Assembly (NCBI RefSeq): GCF_002933465.1
Contig: NZ_PSZE01000005.1
Location: forward strand, 124,001-188,000
Source of the DNA: Nocardia nova
GTDB lineage: Bacteria; Actinomycetota; Actinomycetes; Mycobacteriales; Mycobacteriaceae
DNA: 64,000 bases
Direction of reading: 5' to 3'
Part shown: positions 8,294 through 18,169 of the stretch, piece after piece
Numbering within the stretch: position 1 is the stretch's first letter
Layout: each line of letters opens with the position of its first letter
Notes under the pieces: model-generated
The model's input: the letters and a program-made list of their open reading frames with translations, nothing else
The model's database searches: none
Told to the model about the DNA's origin: nothing
Made by a program: the position numbers and the translations under genes

Positions 8294-9076
8294 GTGAGTG
8301 TCGAAAGCAGACTGTCGCTACGCAGCCACGTGCTGCTCGAACTCGGCTTCGCCACCCGGCGCGCCGGTGACGAGGTGCACGGTTCCGCGACCATCGTGCC
8401 GGAACTGCACGCGCCGGGAACCGCGCATCTGCGCACATCCATTCTCGCCACGTGGGCCGATACCGTCGCCGGGCTGCTGGCGTCGCTGGTGATGCATCCG
8501 CGGGTTCCGGTGACCCTGGAACTCGATGTCAACCTCTACCGGCCCGCGCCCGCGGCCGGGCGGCTCGAGGCGGTCGGCCGCACCGTGAAGGTGGGCCGGT
8601 CGGTCTTCGTGGCTGAGGTCGATTTCGCCGTCGATGGCGAACCGCTGGCCTTGGCCGGCGCCTCCTTCATGGTCGCTCCCGATCCGGACCTGCAGTTTCC
8701 CCACGCGCTCAGCATCGACATGCCGGCCGGCCGCGACCGGCTCACCGCTCCTCTGGCCGAACGCCTGCGCTGCGAAATCGTGCGCCCCGGCGTGGCCGTT
8801 CTCCCACGCACCGAGGAGGTGCTCAACGTCGCCGGCAGCGTCAACGGCGGCCTCCTCGCCGTCGCGGCCGAGGAAGCCGTGCTGTCCCTGGCTCCTGGTG
8901 ACAGCCTCAGCTTCCTCGGCCTGCGTTATCTGCAACTGGCCAAAGCGGGCCCGGTGACGGCCACCGCGACGGTGCGGGGCGGCGTCGGACGGGTCGATCT
9001 GCGCGACACCGGCGCCGACGACCGCCTCGCCACCATCGCCACCGCCCGCACCTTCGGTGTCGCGGCGCGACCGTAG
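8294..9076 (+). CDS. Hotdog-fold (PaaI-like) thioesterase family protein
   Basis: A 260-residue protein with an N-terminal hotdog-like segment: a substrate-facing ILATWADTVAGLLASL helix, then PVTLELDVNLYRPAP and GRLEAVGRTVKVGRSVFVAEVDF. That pattern is typical of PaaI/DUF4442-type acyl-CoA thioesterases. The second half repeats a similar strand pattern and may be a second hotdog unit. The GTG start at 8294 is chosen because GGAGGAG lies 5 bases upstream; an ATG at 8252 has no such site. Probably hydrolyses an acyl-CoA together with the upstream crotonase. Confidence 0.75.
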   Translation: MSVESRLSLRSHVLLELGFATRRAGDEVHGSATIVPELHAPGTAHLRTSILATWADTVAGLLASLVMHPRVPVTLELDVNLYRPAPAAGRLEAVGRTVKVGRSVFVAEVDFAVDGEPLALAGASFMVAPDPDLQFPHALSIDMPAGRDRLTAPLAERLRCEIVRPGVAVLPRTEEVLNVAGSVNGGLLAVAAEEAVLSLAPGDSLSFLGLRYLQLAKAGPVTATATVRGGVGRVDLRDTGADDRLATIATARTFGVAARP

Positions 9077-9089
9077 ATCGGGCGGCTGA

Positions 9090-10706
<1,617 letters not shown>

Positions 10707-10741
10707 CTATTTCTGGTCGCGCGCTTCCGCTTCGTCCGCGC

Positions 10742-11206
10742 TCACACCGCGTGGGTCATGAAGACACTCGTCCCGTTGTCGAGGTAGTCGCCGAACGCCC
10801 CGCACCGCACGAACCCGCACCGTTCGTACAGCGTGCGCGCAGGCCGAAACGCCTCGCCCACACCGGTTTCCAGACTCACGCGCACCCAGCCGCGGGCGCG
10901 TGCCAGCTCGAGTAGATGCGCGACGATCGCGGTGCCGACGCCGTGTCCGCGCCCCGCGTCGACGATGTGCATGGATTTCAGTTCCCCGTGCCCGGCACCG
11001 AGATCACGCACCGCGCCCATACCCAGCAGCAGACCGTCGCGCCGAGCGGTGACCAGCGTGAGCGATGGATCGGCCCACCCGTCCCGGTCGAGCGCGAAGA
11101 CGGCCTCGGCGGGGGTAGGGGCCCGCGCGAAGGCGAGATGGCGGGCGGCCAGGGCCCGCACGTCGGCTCGGGCGGGATCGTCGGCGGCGACTGTCACGGA
11201 CGGCAC
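10742..11206 (-). CDS. GNAT-family N-acetyltransferase
   Basis: A 154-residue GNAT protein. The acetyl-CoA binding motif A is seen as ELKSMHIVDAGRGHGVGTAIVAHLLELARARG (described in parts: LKSMHIVD, then GRGHGVG, near 80-95). The terminal FRPARTLYERCGFVRCGAFGDY matches the family's motif B. The substrate is unknown; small acetyltransferases of this kind often acetylate amines or protein N-termini. The start is ambiguous between GTG 11206 and GTG 11197. The first has GGGAAG upstream. It lies between rox and the recombinase and is divergent from the recombinase. Confidence 0.85.
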   Translation of the reverse strand: MPSVTVAADDPARADVRALAARHLAFARAPTPAEAVFALDRDGWADPSLTLVTARRDGLLLGMGAVRDLGAGHGELKSMHIVDAGRGHGVGTAIVAHLLELARARGWVRVSLETGVGEAFRPARTLYERCGFVRCGAFGDYLDNGTSVFMTHAV

Positions 11207-11270
11207 GGTCGATATTCTTCCCGGCGCGGGCGGGCGCGGCGAACGTCGTTGCCCGGTAGCCTGTCTCGCG

Positions 11271-12485
11271 ATGAGCGTCTCACCGGATCCTGTGGTCGTC
11301 GATATCGCCGTGCCGGAGGCGGTTCGCACCGAATTGCGGCGGGGTGTGCGTAGTGTGCTCGTCGACACGGTCGCCCTGCGGATGGTGCGGGAGCGCTTCG
11401 ACACCGAGCAAGCCGGAGCGCTGGGCCGCTATCTGGAAGCTTCACAGTCGCCGAACACGGTGCGCGCCTACCGATCCGACTGGATCGGGTGGTCGGCGTG
11501 GTGTGCGGCCGAGGCGCGGTGCGCACTTCCCGCGGACGCCCTGGATGTCGCGGTATATCTGGCCGCGGCCGCCGATGCGCGAAAACCGTCCGGCGAGTGG
11601 GCATTCGGGCCGGCCACCCTGGAACGCAAGAGCGCCGCCATCGCCGCGGTTCATGCCGCCAACGGGCTGCCCTCCCCGACCCGATCGGATGTGGTGCGGC
11701 TGACGCTGCGTGGTATTCGCCGCACCCGTCGCAGCGTGCCCAACCGTAAGCGTCCCGTGCTGCTGCACACGCTGGGACAGCTGCTGGACGGACTACCGGC
11801 CCCGGGCTGGCCCACCGAGCCGGCTCGCCGCCGAGACCGGCTGATGCTGCTCGTCGGCTTCGCCGGGGCACTGCGCCGTAGTGAACTCGCCGGGCTGCGC
11901 GTCGGCGATGTGGCGGTCACCCTCGATCACCGCACCGGCGAGCCCGTGCTGCTGGTGCGGCTGCCGGCGACCAAAACCGATCCGACCGGCGCCGGCGCCC
12001 AGTCGGTGGCGCTGCCGCGTGGGGCGCGGCCCTCGACGTGTCCGGTGTGCGCCTTCGCGGAGTGGATCGACCTGCGCGACATCCACTCCCAGGGCGGCGC
12101 CGGCGATCTGCGGTCCTGGACCGAGCGCACCGCCGCCGCCACCGACATCCACCGCTGCCACGGCTTCACCGGCGCCACCCGGGTCGATCCGCTGGCCCCG
12201 CTGTTCCCGCCGGTCTCGCGGCACGGCGGCATCGGCGCGCAGCCGATCTCGGGGCGGGCGGTGGCGGAACTGGTGAAACGCTATGCCGCGCGGGCGGGAC
12301 TCGATCCGGCCCTGTTCTCCGGCCATTCGCTGCGCGCCGGCTTCGCCACCCAGGCCGCGCTCGGCGGCGCGAGCGACCGCGAAATCATGCGACAAGGCCG
12401 CTGGTCCAACCCGCGCACGGTGCATGGATATATCCGCACCGCAAATCCTTTGGAGGACAACGCGGTAACCAAACTCGGGCTGTGA
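11271..12485 (+). CDS. Tyrosine-type site-specific recombinase
   Basis: A 404-residue phage-integrase-family recombinase. The N-terminal SAM-like core-binding domain contains SPNTVRAYRSDWIGWSAWC near 60. The catalytic domain shows Arg202 (ALRRSELAGL), His352 and Arg355 (SGHSLRAGFATQA), a Trp replacing the second His (GRWSNPRT), and nucleophile Tyr387 (HGYIRTANPLEDN). A CPVC pair lies in the middle of the catalytic domain. ATG 11271 begins MSVSPDP. No phage or plasmid genes, direct-repeat att sites or tRNA accompany it. It appears to be a resident stand-alone recombinase rather than part of an integrated element. Confidence 0.9.
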   Translation: MSVSPDPVVVDIAVPEAVRTELRRGVRSVLVDTVALRMVRERFDTEQAGALGRYLEASQSPNTVRAYRSDWIGWSAWCAAEARCALPADALDVAVYLAAAADARKPSGEWAFGPATLERKSAAIAAVHAANGLPSPTRSDVVRLTLRGIRRTRRSVPNRKRPVLLHTLGQLLDGLPAPGWPTEPARRRDRLMLLVGFAGALRRSELAGLRVGDVAVTLDHRTGEPVLLVRLPATKTDPTGAGAQSVALPRGARPSTCPVCAFAEWIDLRDIHSQGGAGDLRSWTERTAAATDIHRCHGFTGATRVDPLAPLFPPVSRHGGIGAQPISGRAVAELVKRYAARAGLDPALFSGHSLRAGFATQAALGGASDREIMRQGRWSNPRTVHGYIRTANPLEDNAVTKLGL

Positions 12486-12790
12486 GGCGCCGAAGCGCGA
12501 CCGAGGACGCGGGCGCGGCGGCCGAGGCGCGCATCGGGAACCGAGAGGATGACCGGGATGGAATTCCCGAGTGAGCGCTCACCACTGATGGCTCCGGTGC
12601 CACATTCCCGGGGTGTCGCGGAAAGATGAATACCGCACGGCAGCAATACCGCTCGGTCAGCGAGTATTCGGAATGAATTGTATTTTCCGGACATGCGCCG
12701 AGTCGAAACCGAAAGTCACCCGGTTCGACCTTTCCGTTTGCGCGACATCGTGTTTTATGTCTCCGGCGGCGGGCCAATACCGTCGAATTC
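12486..12790. other. Intergenic region without a gene
   Basis: Three hundred and five bases between recombinase and amidase. The second half is less GC-rich than its neighbours. AATACCGC occurs twice, 16 bases apart (12629-12636 and 12645-12652). I see no supported ORF, RNA gene or strong hairpin; it probably holds the amidase promoter. Confidence 0.5.
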
Positions 12791-14239
12791 ATGGAGTGGA
12801 ATTTTCGATCGGCCGACGAGTTGGCGGCCGCTTTGCGGGCCGGTGATGTGACCTCGGTGGAACTGACCGAGGAAGCGATTGCCCGAATCGAGCGTGACGA
12901 CACGGTGATCAACGCGATCTGTGTGCGGACCTTCGACCGCGCGCGGGCCGACGCGCAGCATGCCGACCGGGCACGGGCCCGCGGCGAGGACCGGCCGCTG
13001 CTCGGCATACCGGTGACGGTCAAAGAGTCCTTCAACATCGCTGGGCTGCCCACGACCTGGGGCATCCCGCAGTATGCGAACTTCGTGCCGACCGAGGACG
13101 CGGTGCAGGTATCGCGGCTGAAGGCCGCGGGCGCGGTGATCCTCGGTACGACCAATGTGCCGGCGATGCTGCGAGATATCCAGAGCTTCAACGAGATCTA
13201 CGGCACCACCAGCAACCCGTGGGATCACGACCGCACATCGGGTGGTTCGTCCGGCGGTTCGGCGGCGGCCCTGGCGTGCGGATTCGGCGCGCTGTCCATA
13301 GGCTCCGACCTCGCCGGTTCGCTACGCACCCCCGCACACTTCTGCGGCATCTACGCGCACAAGCCGACACTCGGTCTGCTTGCCTCCCGCGGCATGGTCG
13401 CGCCGCCCGCGCCGGCATTGCCGGTCGATCTCGATCTTGCCGTCGTCGGTCCGATGGCGCGCACTGCCCGCGACCTCATGCTCCTGCTCGACGTGATGTC
13501 CGGGCCGGACCCGCTGACCCATGGGCTCGCCTACGATGTCGCACTGCCGCCCGCGCGCCACGAACGGCTGGCCGACTTCCGTGTCCTGATCATCGAGGAA
13601 CATCCGTTCATTCCGACCGGATCGGCGGTGCGGGCCGGCGTGAACAGGGTCGCCGAAGCGCTCGTCGACGAGGGCGCCCGCGTCGAACGGCACAGCCCGC
13701 TGCTGCCCGACCCGACCGAAGCGGCGACGCTCTACATGCAGCTGATGCTGTCGAATGCCGCCGCGGGTCTTCCGCTCGAGGTGTATCGGCAGTTGCAGAC
13801 CCGAGCCACCGCCCTGAGCGCGGACGATCGGAGTCTCGATGCGGCGCGGCTGCGCGGCATGGTGCTCAGCCACCGCGACTGGGTCGGGGCGAACAATCGT
13901 CGCGAGCTCCACCGCCACGGTTGGCGGCAGCTTTTCGCCGAGTTCGATGCCGTGGTCTGCCCTATCACGCCGACTCCCGCCTACCCGCACAACCAGAACG
14001 GAGGTCTCGAGGACCGGCACATCGACATCGACGGCGTCGAGTATCCGTACTTCGACCAGCTTGTCTGGGCCGGTATGGCCACCATGCCCGGCCTGCCCGC
14101 CACCGCCATACCGGCGGGCCGGTCGTCCGACGGGCTGCCGGTAGGAGTGCAGCTCATCGGTCCGATGTTCGAAGATCGCACCCCGCTGCGGCTGGCCGAA
14201 CTGCTCGAGCAGAAGATCGGCGGCTTCCAGGCGGCGTAG
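12791..14239 (+). CDS. Amidase (amidase-signature family)
   Basis: A 482-residue amidase-signature enzyme. The Ser-Ser-Lys triad is visible: the Lys in LGIPVTVKESFN near residue 77, the middle Ser in TSGGSSGGSAAALACGFG near 155, and the nucleophile Ser in GSDLAGSLRTPAHFCG near 177. The C-terminal PGLPATAIPAG is also typical. The family hydrolyses amides, from carboxamides to acylated amines, so the substrate is open. The start is ATG 12791. No operon partner is obvious; the molybdoenzyme gene converges on it. Confidence 0.92.
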   Translation: MEWNFRSADELAAALRAGDVTSVELTEEAIARIERDDTVINAICVRTFDRARADAQHADRARARGEDRPLLGIPVTVKESFNIAGLPTTWGIPQYANFVPTEDAVQVSRLKAAGAVILGTTNVPAMLRDIQSFNEIYGTTSNPWDHDRTSGGSSGGSAAALACGFGALSIGSDLAGSLRTPAHFCGIYAHKPTLGLLASRGMVAPPAPALPVDLDLAVVGPMARTARDLMLLLDVMSGPDPLTHGLAYDVALPPARHERLADFRVLIIEEHPFIPTGSAVRAGVNRVAEALVDEGARVERHSPLLPDPTEAATLYMQLMLSNAAAGLPLEVYRQLQTRATALSADDRSLDAARLRGMVLSHRDWVGANNRRELHRHGWRQLFAEFDAVVCPITPTPAYPHNQNGGLEDRHIDIDGVEYPYFDQLVWAGMATMPGLPATAIPAGRSSDGLPVGVQLIGPMFEDRTPLRLAELLEQKIGGFQAA

Positions 14240-14320
14240 GCGCGGTCGCAAGGACTGACGTCGGATTATCGTAGGAGTTGCCAGGTCAACGTAGATCGGA
14301 AGTCGCTGTCCGGCAGCCGG

Positions 14321-16627
14321 CTACGAGCTGACGCCCTCCGGGTCGGACTCGATCCGCGGTGGGGTGAGTACTGTCAGGTCCGGTACCGCACCGCGAAAAG
14401 GCTCGATCTGCACCAGCGCCAGCTGTCCCGTACTGCCCTGGCTCAGCGTGGAGGACGGGCGGTCGGTTGTGAGCACGTTCGGGTTGCCGTGCCGGCAGAA
14501 CGACGGATCGGCGGGGTCCGGGTCGTACCAGGCGCCGGTGGACAGTTGCGCGATGCCCGGCGCGACCGCGTCGTCGACGACGAGTCCGGCCAGGCAGGAG
14601 CCGCGGTCGTTGTACAGGCGCACGATGTCGCCGTCGGCCAGTCCCCGTGCGTCGGCCTCCGACGGGTGCACGCGTACGGGTTCGCGGTCGCGGATCTTCA
14701 CCGACCGGCTGTGGGCGCCGACGTCGAGCTGGCTGTGTAGTTTCGTGCGCGGCTGATTGGCGACCAGTTGGAGTGGAAAGCGTCGCGCCGCAGCGCTGCC
14801 CAGCCATTCGTCGGGTTCCAGCCACACCGGGTGGCCGGGGCAGTCGGGGTAGCCGTATCCGGCGATGGCCTCGGAGAAGATCTCGATGCGCCCGGACGGC
14901 GTCGGCAGCGGATGCGCCTCGGGGTCGGCGCGGAAATCCGCGAACACCACCTGCGGCGGGTCGGCGACGGGCAGTTCGATGCCGGAACCGGCCCAGAACC
15001 GGTCGAAGTCCGGAAAGCCCCGCCCTCGCTCGCCGAGGTCGGACAACCATTGCCCGTACAGGTGCCGTAACCATTCGCTCGTGGTGCGTCCCTCGGTGAA
15101 TTCTTTACCGGTGCCCAGTCTTTCGGACAATTCGGCGAGAATGTCGTAGTCGTCGCGGGCCTGGCCGTGCGGGCGGGTGAGGGCCGGCATCGGGAACAGG
15201 ATGCCGTCGTTGTCGCCGGTGCCGTAGTCGTCGCGTTCGATGGTCATGGTGGCCGGCAGCACGATATCGGCGTGGCGGGCGGTGGCGGTCCAGAACGAGT
15301 CGTGGACGACGACGGTTTCGGGCCGGTCGAACGCGCGCCGCAGGCGCGCGAGATCCTGATGGTGGTGGAAAGGATTGCCGCCGGCCCAATAGACCAGGCG
15401 GATATCGGGGTAGCGCAGCTCGCGGCCGTCGTATCGAAACGGGGTGCCGGGTGCCAGCAGCATATCCGCGATGCGGGCGACGGGGATGAAGCGGTCGATC
15501 GGGTTGGCGCCCTGCGGGAGTCGCGGCAGCGGCAGGGTGCGGGTGGGTTCGCCGACGCTCGCCGAGGATCCGTAGCCGTGTCCGAATCCACTTCCGGGCA
15601 ATCCGATCTGGCCCAGCATGGCGGCCAGCACCACGCCCAGCCACATCGGCTGCTCACCGTACTGCGCCCGCTGCAGCGACCAGCTGACCGTCACGAGCGT
15701 GCGCGCCGCGGCCATTTCGTGTGCCAGCGCCCGGATGCGTGCGGCTGGTACCGCGGTGATCGCGGCCGCCCACGCGGGGTCCTTCACCACACCGTCGGCC
15801 ATGCCGCGCAGATAGTGCGCGAACCGCTCGTAACCGACAGTGTGGGAGTTCAGGAATGCGGTGTCGGCCAACCCGTCCGCGTCGAGAACCTGCGCCAGCG
15901 CGAGCATGAGGGCGGCGTCGGTGCCCGGTCGTGGGGCGATCCACTCCGCGTCCGCGACCTCGGCGGTGTCGTCGCGCAGCGGGGCGACACTGACGAACCG
16001 GCACCCACGCCGCCGGGCCTGATCGATCCAGTCTCGGGTGTGGTGCCGGGAGACGCCGCCGGGATTCACCGCGGCGTTCTTCGGTGAGATGCCGCCGAAA
16101 GCGACCACCAATTCGGTGTGTTCGGCGATCACCGATTTGGCGGTGAAGCGCCCCAGCAGCGCGAACAGATCCCCTACCACGTATGGCATCAGCACCGTGG
16201 AGGTGCCCAGGCTGTAGCTGTTGACGTGACGGACGTAGCCACCCAGGCAGTTCAGGAACCGGTGCAGCTGGCTCTGGGCATGGTGGAATCGTCCCGCGCT
16301 GGCCCAGCCGTAGGAGCCGCCGTAGACGGCTTCGGGGCCGAATTCGGTGTAGACCCGGCGCAATTCGCCGCTGAGCAGATCGAGTGCCCGGTCCCAGCTC
16401 ACCGCGACATAGGAATCGCCGCCGCGTCCGGGTGCGCCCGGCCCGTGGTCGAGCCATGACCTGCGGACGTACGGCCGGTCGATGCGAGTCGGATGATGTT
16501 GCGCGGAAGCCACATTGCCGATCAGCGGGGTGGGCTCGGGGTCGCCGGGCCAGGGCCGTATCTCGGTCAGCCGTTCGCCGTCGCTGACAGCGTCGAACGC
16601 TCCCCAATGCGTCATATGCGTGGCCAT
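14321..16627 (-). CDS. Molybdopterin oxidoreductase, BisC/TorA type
   Basis: A 768-residue DMSO-reductase-family enzyme. Seen: YGGSYGWASAGRFHHAQ near 100, then the Ser-type molybdenum ligand region VNSYSLGTSTVLMPYV near 135, and YWAGGNPFHHHQDLARL and FWTATARHADIVLPAT for the cofactor-binding domains. The C-terminal molybdopterin-dinucleotide domain contains NQPRTKLHSQLD. There is no Tat signal peptide and no N-terminal [4Fe-4S] Cys cluster. That fits the cytoplasmic biotin- or methionine-sulfoxide reductase subgroup better than periplasmic TorA/DorA. Start ATG 16627 (MATHMTHWG). The natural electron donor is not encoded nearby. Confidence 0.9.
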   Translation of the reverse strand: MATHMTHWGAFDAVSDGERLTEIRPWPGDPEPTPLIGNVASAQHHPTRIDRPYVRRSWLDHGPGAPGRGGDSYVAVSWDRALDLLSGELRRVYTEFGPEAVYGGSYGWASAGRFHHAQSQLHRFLNCLGGYVRHVNSYSLGTSTVLMPYVVGDLFALLGRFTAKSVIAEHTELVVAFGGISPKNAAVNPGGVSRHHTRDWIDQARRRGCRFVSVAPLRDDTAEVADAEWIAPRPGTDAALMLALAQVLDADGLADTAFLNSHTVGYERFAHYLRGMADGVVKDPAWAAAITAVPAARIRALAHEMAAARTLVTVSWSLQRAQYGEQPMWLGVVLAAMLGQIGLPGSGFGHGYGSSASVGEPTRTLPLPRLPQGANPIDRFIPVARIADMLLAPGTPFRYDGRELRYPDIRLVYWAGGNPFHHHQDLARLRRAFDRPETVVVHDSFWTATARHADIVLPATMTIERDDYGTGDNDGILFPMPALTRPHGQARDDYDILAELSERLGTGKEFTEGRTTSEWLRHLYGQWLSDLGERGRGFPDFDRFWAGSGIELPVADPPQVVFADFRADPEAHPLPTPSGRIEIFSEAIAGYGYPDCPGHPVWLEPDEWLGSAAARRFPLQLVANQPRTKLHSQLDVGAHSRSVKIRDREPVRVHPSEADARGLADGDIVRLYNDRGSCLAGLVVDDAVAPGIAQLSTGAWYDPDPADPSFCRHGNPNVLTTDRPSSTLSQGSTGQLALVQIEPFRGAVPDLTVLTPPRIESDPEGVSS

Positions 16628-16791
16628 GGCCGCCACCCTAGCCGCGCGCACCGACAGTGTTCGACCGAATTCCGCAATATCTGGACACTTGCCCAATTGC
16701 GGGTGAGAATGACTGCGCCACGTCCGGCCGTACGCCCGCGGTGACCGGGTTACCGTTGCCGGATCGTGCCCACCGGATACCGAGGAGTTCG

Positions 16792-18126
16792 ATGCGCAAC
16801 GTCAGTCGTCGCCAGGCTTTCGGTCTGCTCGCCGCCGGGACCGCCGCCGCCGTCGCCGGTCCCGCCGCCTTCGCCCGGGCCCGCCCCGCCGCACCGGCAA
16901 CCGTGCCGAAGCTGGGCGGTGACTTCCTGTGGGGTGTGGCCAGCGCCGGATTCCAGTGCGAAGGCCATGCCCCCGACAGCAACTGGCTCCGGTACGTGGC
17001 CGCGCATCCCGACTACGACCGCTATCACGATGCGGTCGATTTCTTCACCGGCTATCGCTCCGATATCGGACTGGCCGCCGGCCTCGGGGTCGGGGTCTAC
17101 CGCATCAGCGTCGAATGGGCACGAGTGCAGCCGCGGCCCGGCGAATGGGACGAGACCGGATTCGCGTTCTACGACAGCGTTCTCGACACGATGGCCGCGC
17201 ACGGCATCCGCCCGATGCTGACCCTGGATCACTGGGTGTATCCCGGCTGGGCCGCCGACCGCGGCGGCTGGGCGCATCCGGCGATGCTCGGCGACTGGCT
17301 GGCCAACGCGCGAACAGTGGTGCAGCGCTACGCCTCTCGCAATCCGCTGTGGGTCACGTTCAACGAGCCTGCGTTCTACATCGTCAACGAAACCCGCAAC
17401 GGCGGGATATCTCCGGCGGACGTCCCGGCGATGCAGCAGCGACTGATCCAGGCGCACAACACCATCTACGACGACATCCACCGGGTGCAGCCGGACGCCA
17501 TGGTGACCAGCAACCTCGCCTACATCGTCGGCACGGCGGAGCCGGTCGTCAACGGCCCGCTGATCGATGCCATCGCCGCGAAACTCGACTATGTGGGCAT
17601 CGATTACTATTACGGTCACACCCCCCAGGACCTGGCCCGGTTGTCGCCGGGCGACCTCGAGCAGCTGTGGAAGATGCCGCTGCAACCCGAGGGGATCTAC
17701 TATGCGCTGGAATACTATTCGCGACGATTCCCCGGTAAGCCACTGTACGTGGTGGAGAACGGCATGCCGAGCGACAACGGCGCACCGCGCCCCGACAGCT
17801 ACACCCGTGGCGACGATCTGCGCGACACCGTGTACTGGCTCCAGCGCGCCCAGGCCGACGGCATCGATGTGATGGGCTACAACTACTGGTCGATCACCGA
17901 CAACTACGAATGGGGTAGCTACGCACCGCGCTTCGGTTTGTATACCGTCGACGTGCTGGCCGACCCGACGCTGACCCGCCGCCCCACCGACGCCGTGGAC
18001 GCCTATCGCGCGATCACTCGGGCCGGGGGTGTTCCCGCGGACTACTGGCCCACGCGTGGGCCGGTGACCTGTTCGCTGGTCGACATTCCGGGCAGCTGTG
18101 CCCATCCGGTCACCGTGCCGCACTGA
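16792..18126 (+). CDS. Secreted GH1-family glycosidase, Tat signal (copy 1)
   Basis: A 444-residue protein. The first 35 residues are a twin-arginine signal (SRRQAF followed by an Ala/Gly-rich hydrophobic stretch and ARARPAAPA). The remainder is a glycoside hydrolase family 1 TIM barrel: FLWGVASAGFQCEGH, acid/base Glu192 in TFNEP, nucleophile Glu322 in YVVENGMP, and GYNYWSITDNYEWGSY near the end. It hydrolyses beta-glycosides, or possibly acts as a transglycosidase. The C-terminus carries a Cys pair (TCSLVDIPGSC). Start ATG 16792 after a GAGGAG site. A close paralogue lies at 23804. The glycosyltransferase between the two suggests work on a cell-envelope glycoconjugate (inference). Confidence 0.9.
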   Translation: MRNVSRRQAFGLLAAGTAAAVAGPAAFARARPAAPATVPKLGGDFLWGVASAGFQCEGHAPDSNWLRYVAAHPDYDRYHDAVDFFTGYRSDIGLAAGLGVGVYRISVEWARVQPRPGEWDETGFAFYDSVLDTMAAHGIRPMLTLDHWVYPGWAADRGGWAHPAMLGDWLANARTVVQRYASRNPLWVTFNEPAFYIVNETRNGGISPADVPAMQQRLIQAHNTIYDDIHRVQPDAMVTSNLAYIVGTAEPVVNGPLIDAIAAKLDYVGIDYYYGHTPQDLARLSPGDLEQLWKMPLQPEGIYYALEYYSRRFPGKPLYVVENGMPSDNGAPRPDSYTRGDDLRDTVYWLQRAQADGIDVMGYNYWSITDNYEWGSYAPRFGLYTVDVLADPTLTRRPTDAVDAYRAITRAGGVPADYWPTRGPVTCSLVDIPGSCAHPVTVPH

Positions 18127-18127
18127 T

Positions 18128-18144
18128 CGCACCCACACGGTGCG
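18128..18144. terminator. Hairpin between convergent genes
   Basis: CGCACC (18128-18133) and GGTGCG (18139-18144) pair exactly around CACAC, immediately after the GH1 stop and 26 bases before the end of the opposing monooxygenase gene. A short, bidirectional terminator is the likely role. Confidence 0.5.
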
Positions 18145-18169
18145 CGGGCGCGCGGCGCTGCGAAGATGA

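Noticed and set aside
11271..16627. Integrated prophage or island following the recombinase
   Set aside because: No phage structural, replication or plasmid genes, no direct-repeat attachment sites and no tRNA. The neighbours are ordinary metabolic genes.
14321..16627. Respiratory TorA/DorA reductase
   Set aside because: No Tat signal, no cytochrome or membrane partner gene nearby. A cytoplasmic BisC-type enzyme fits better.
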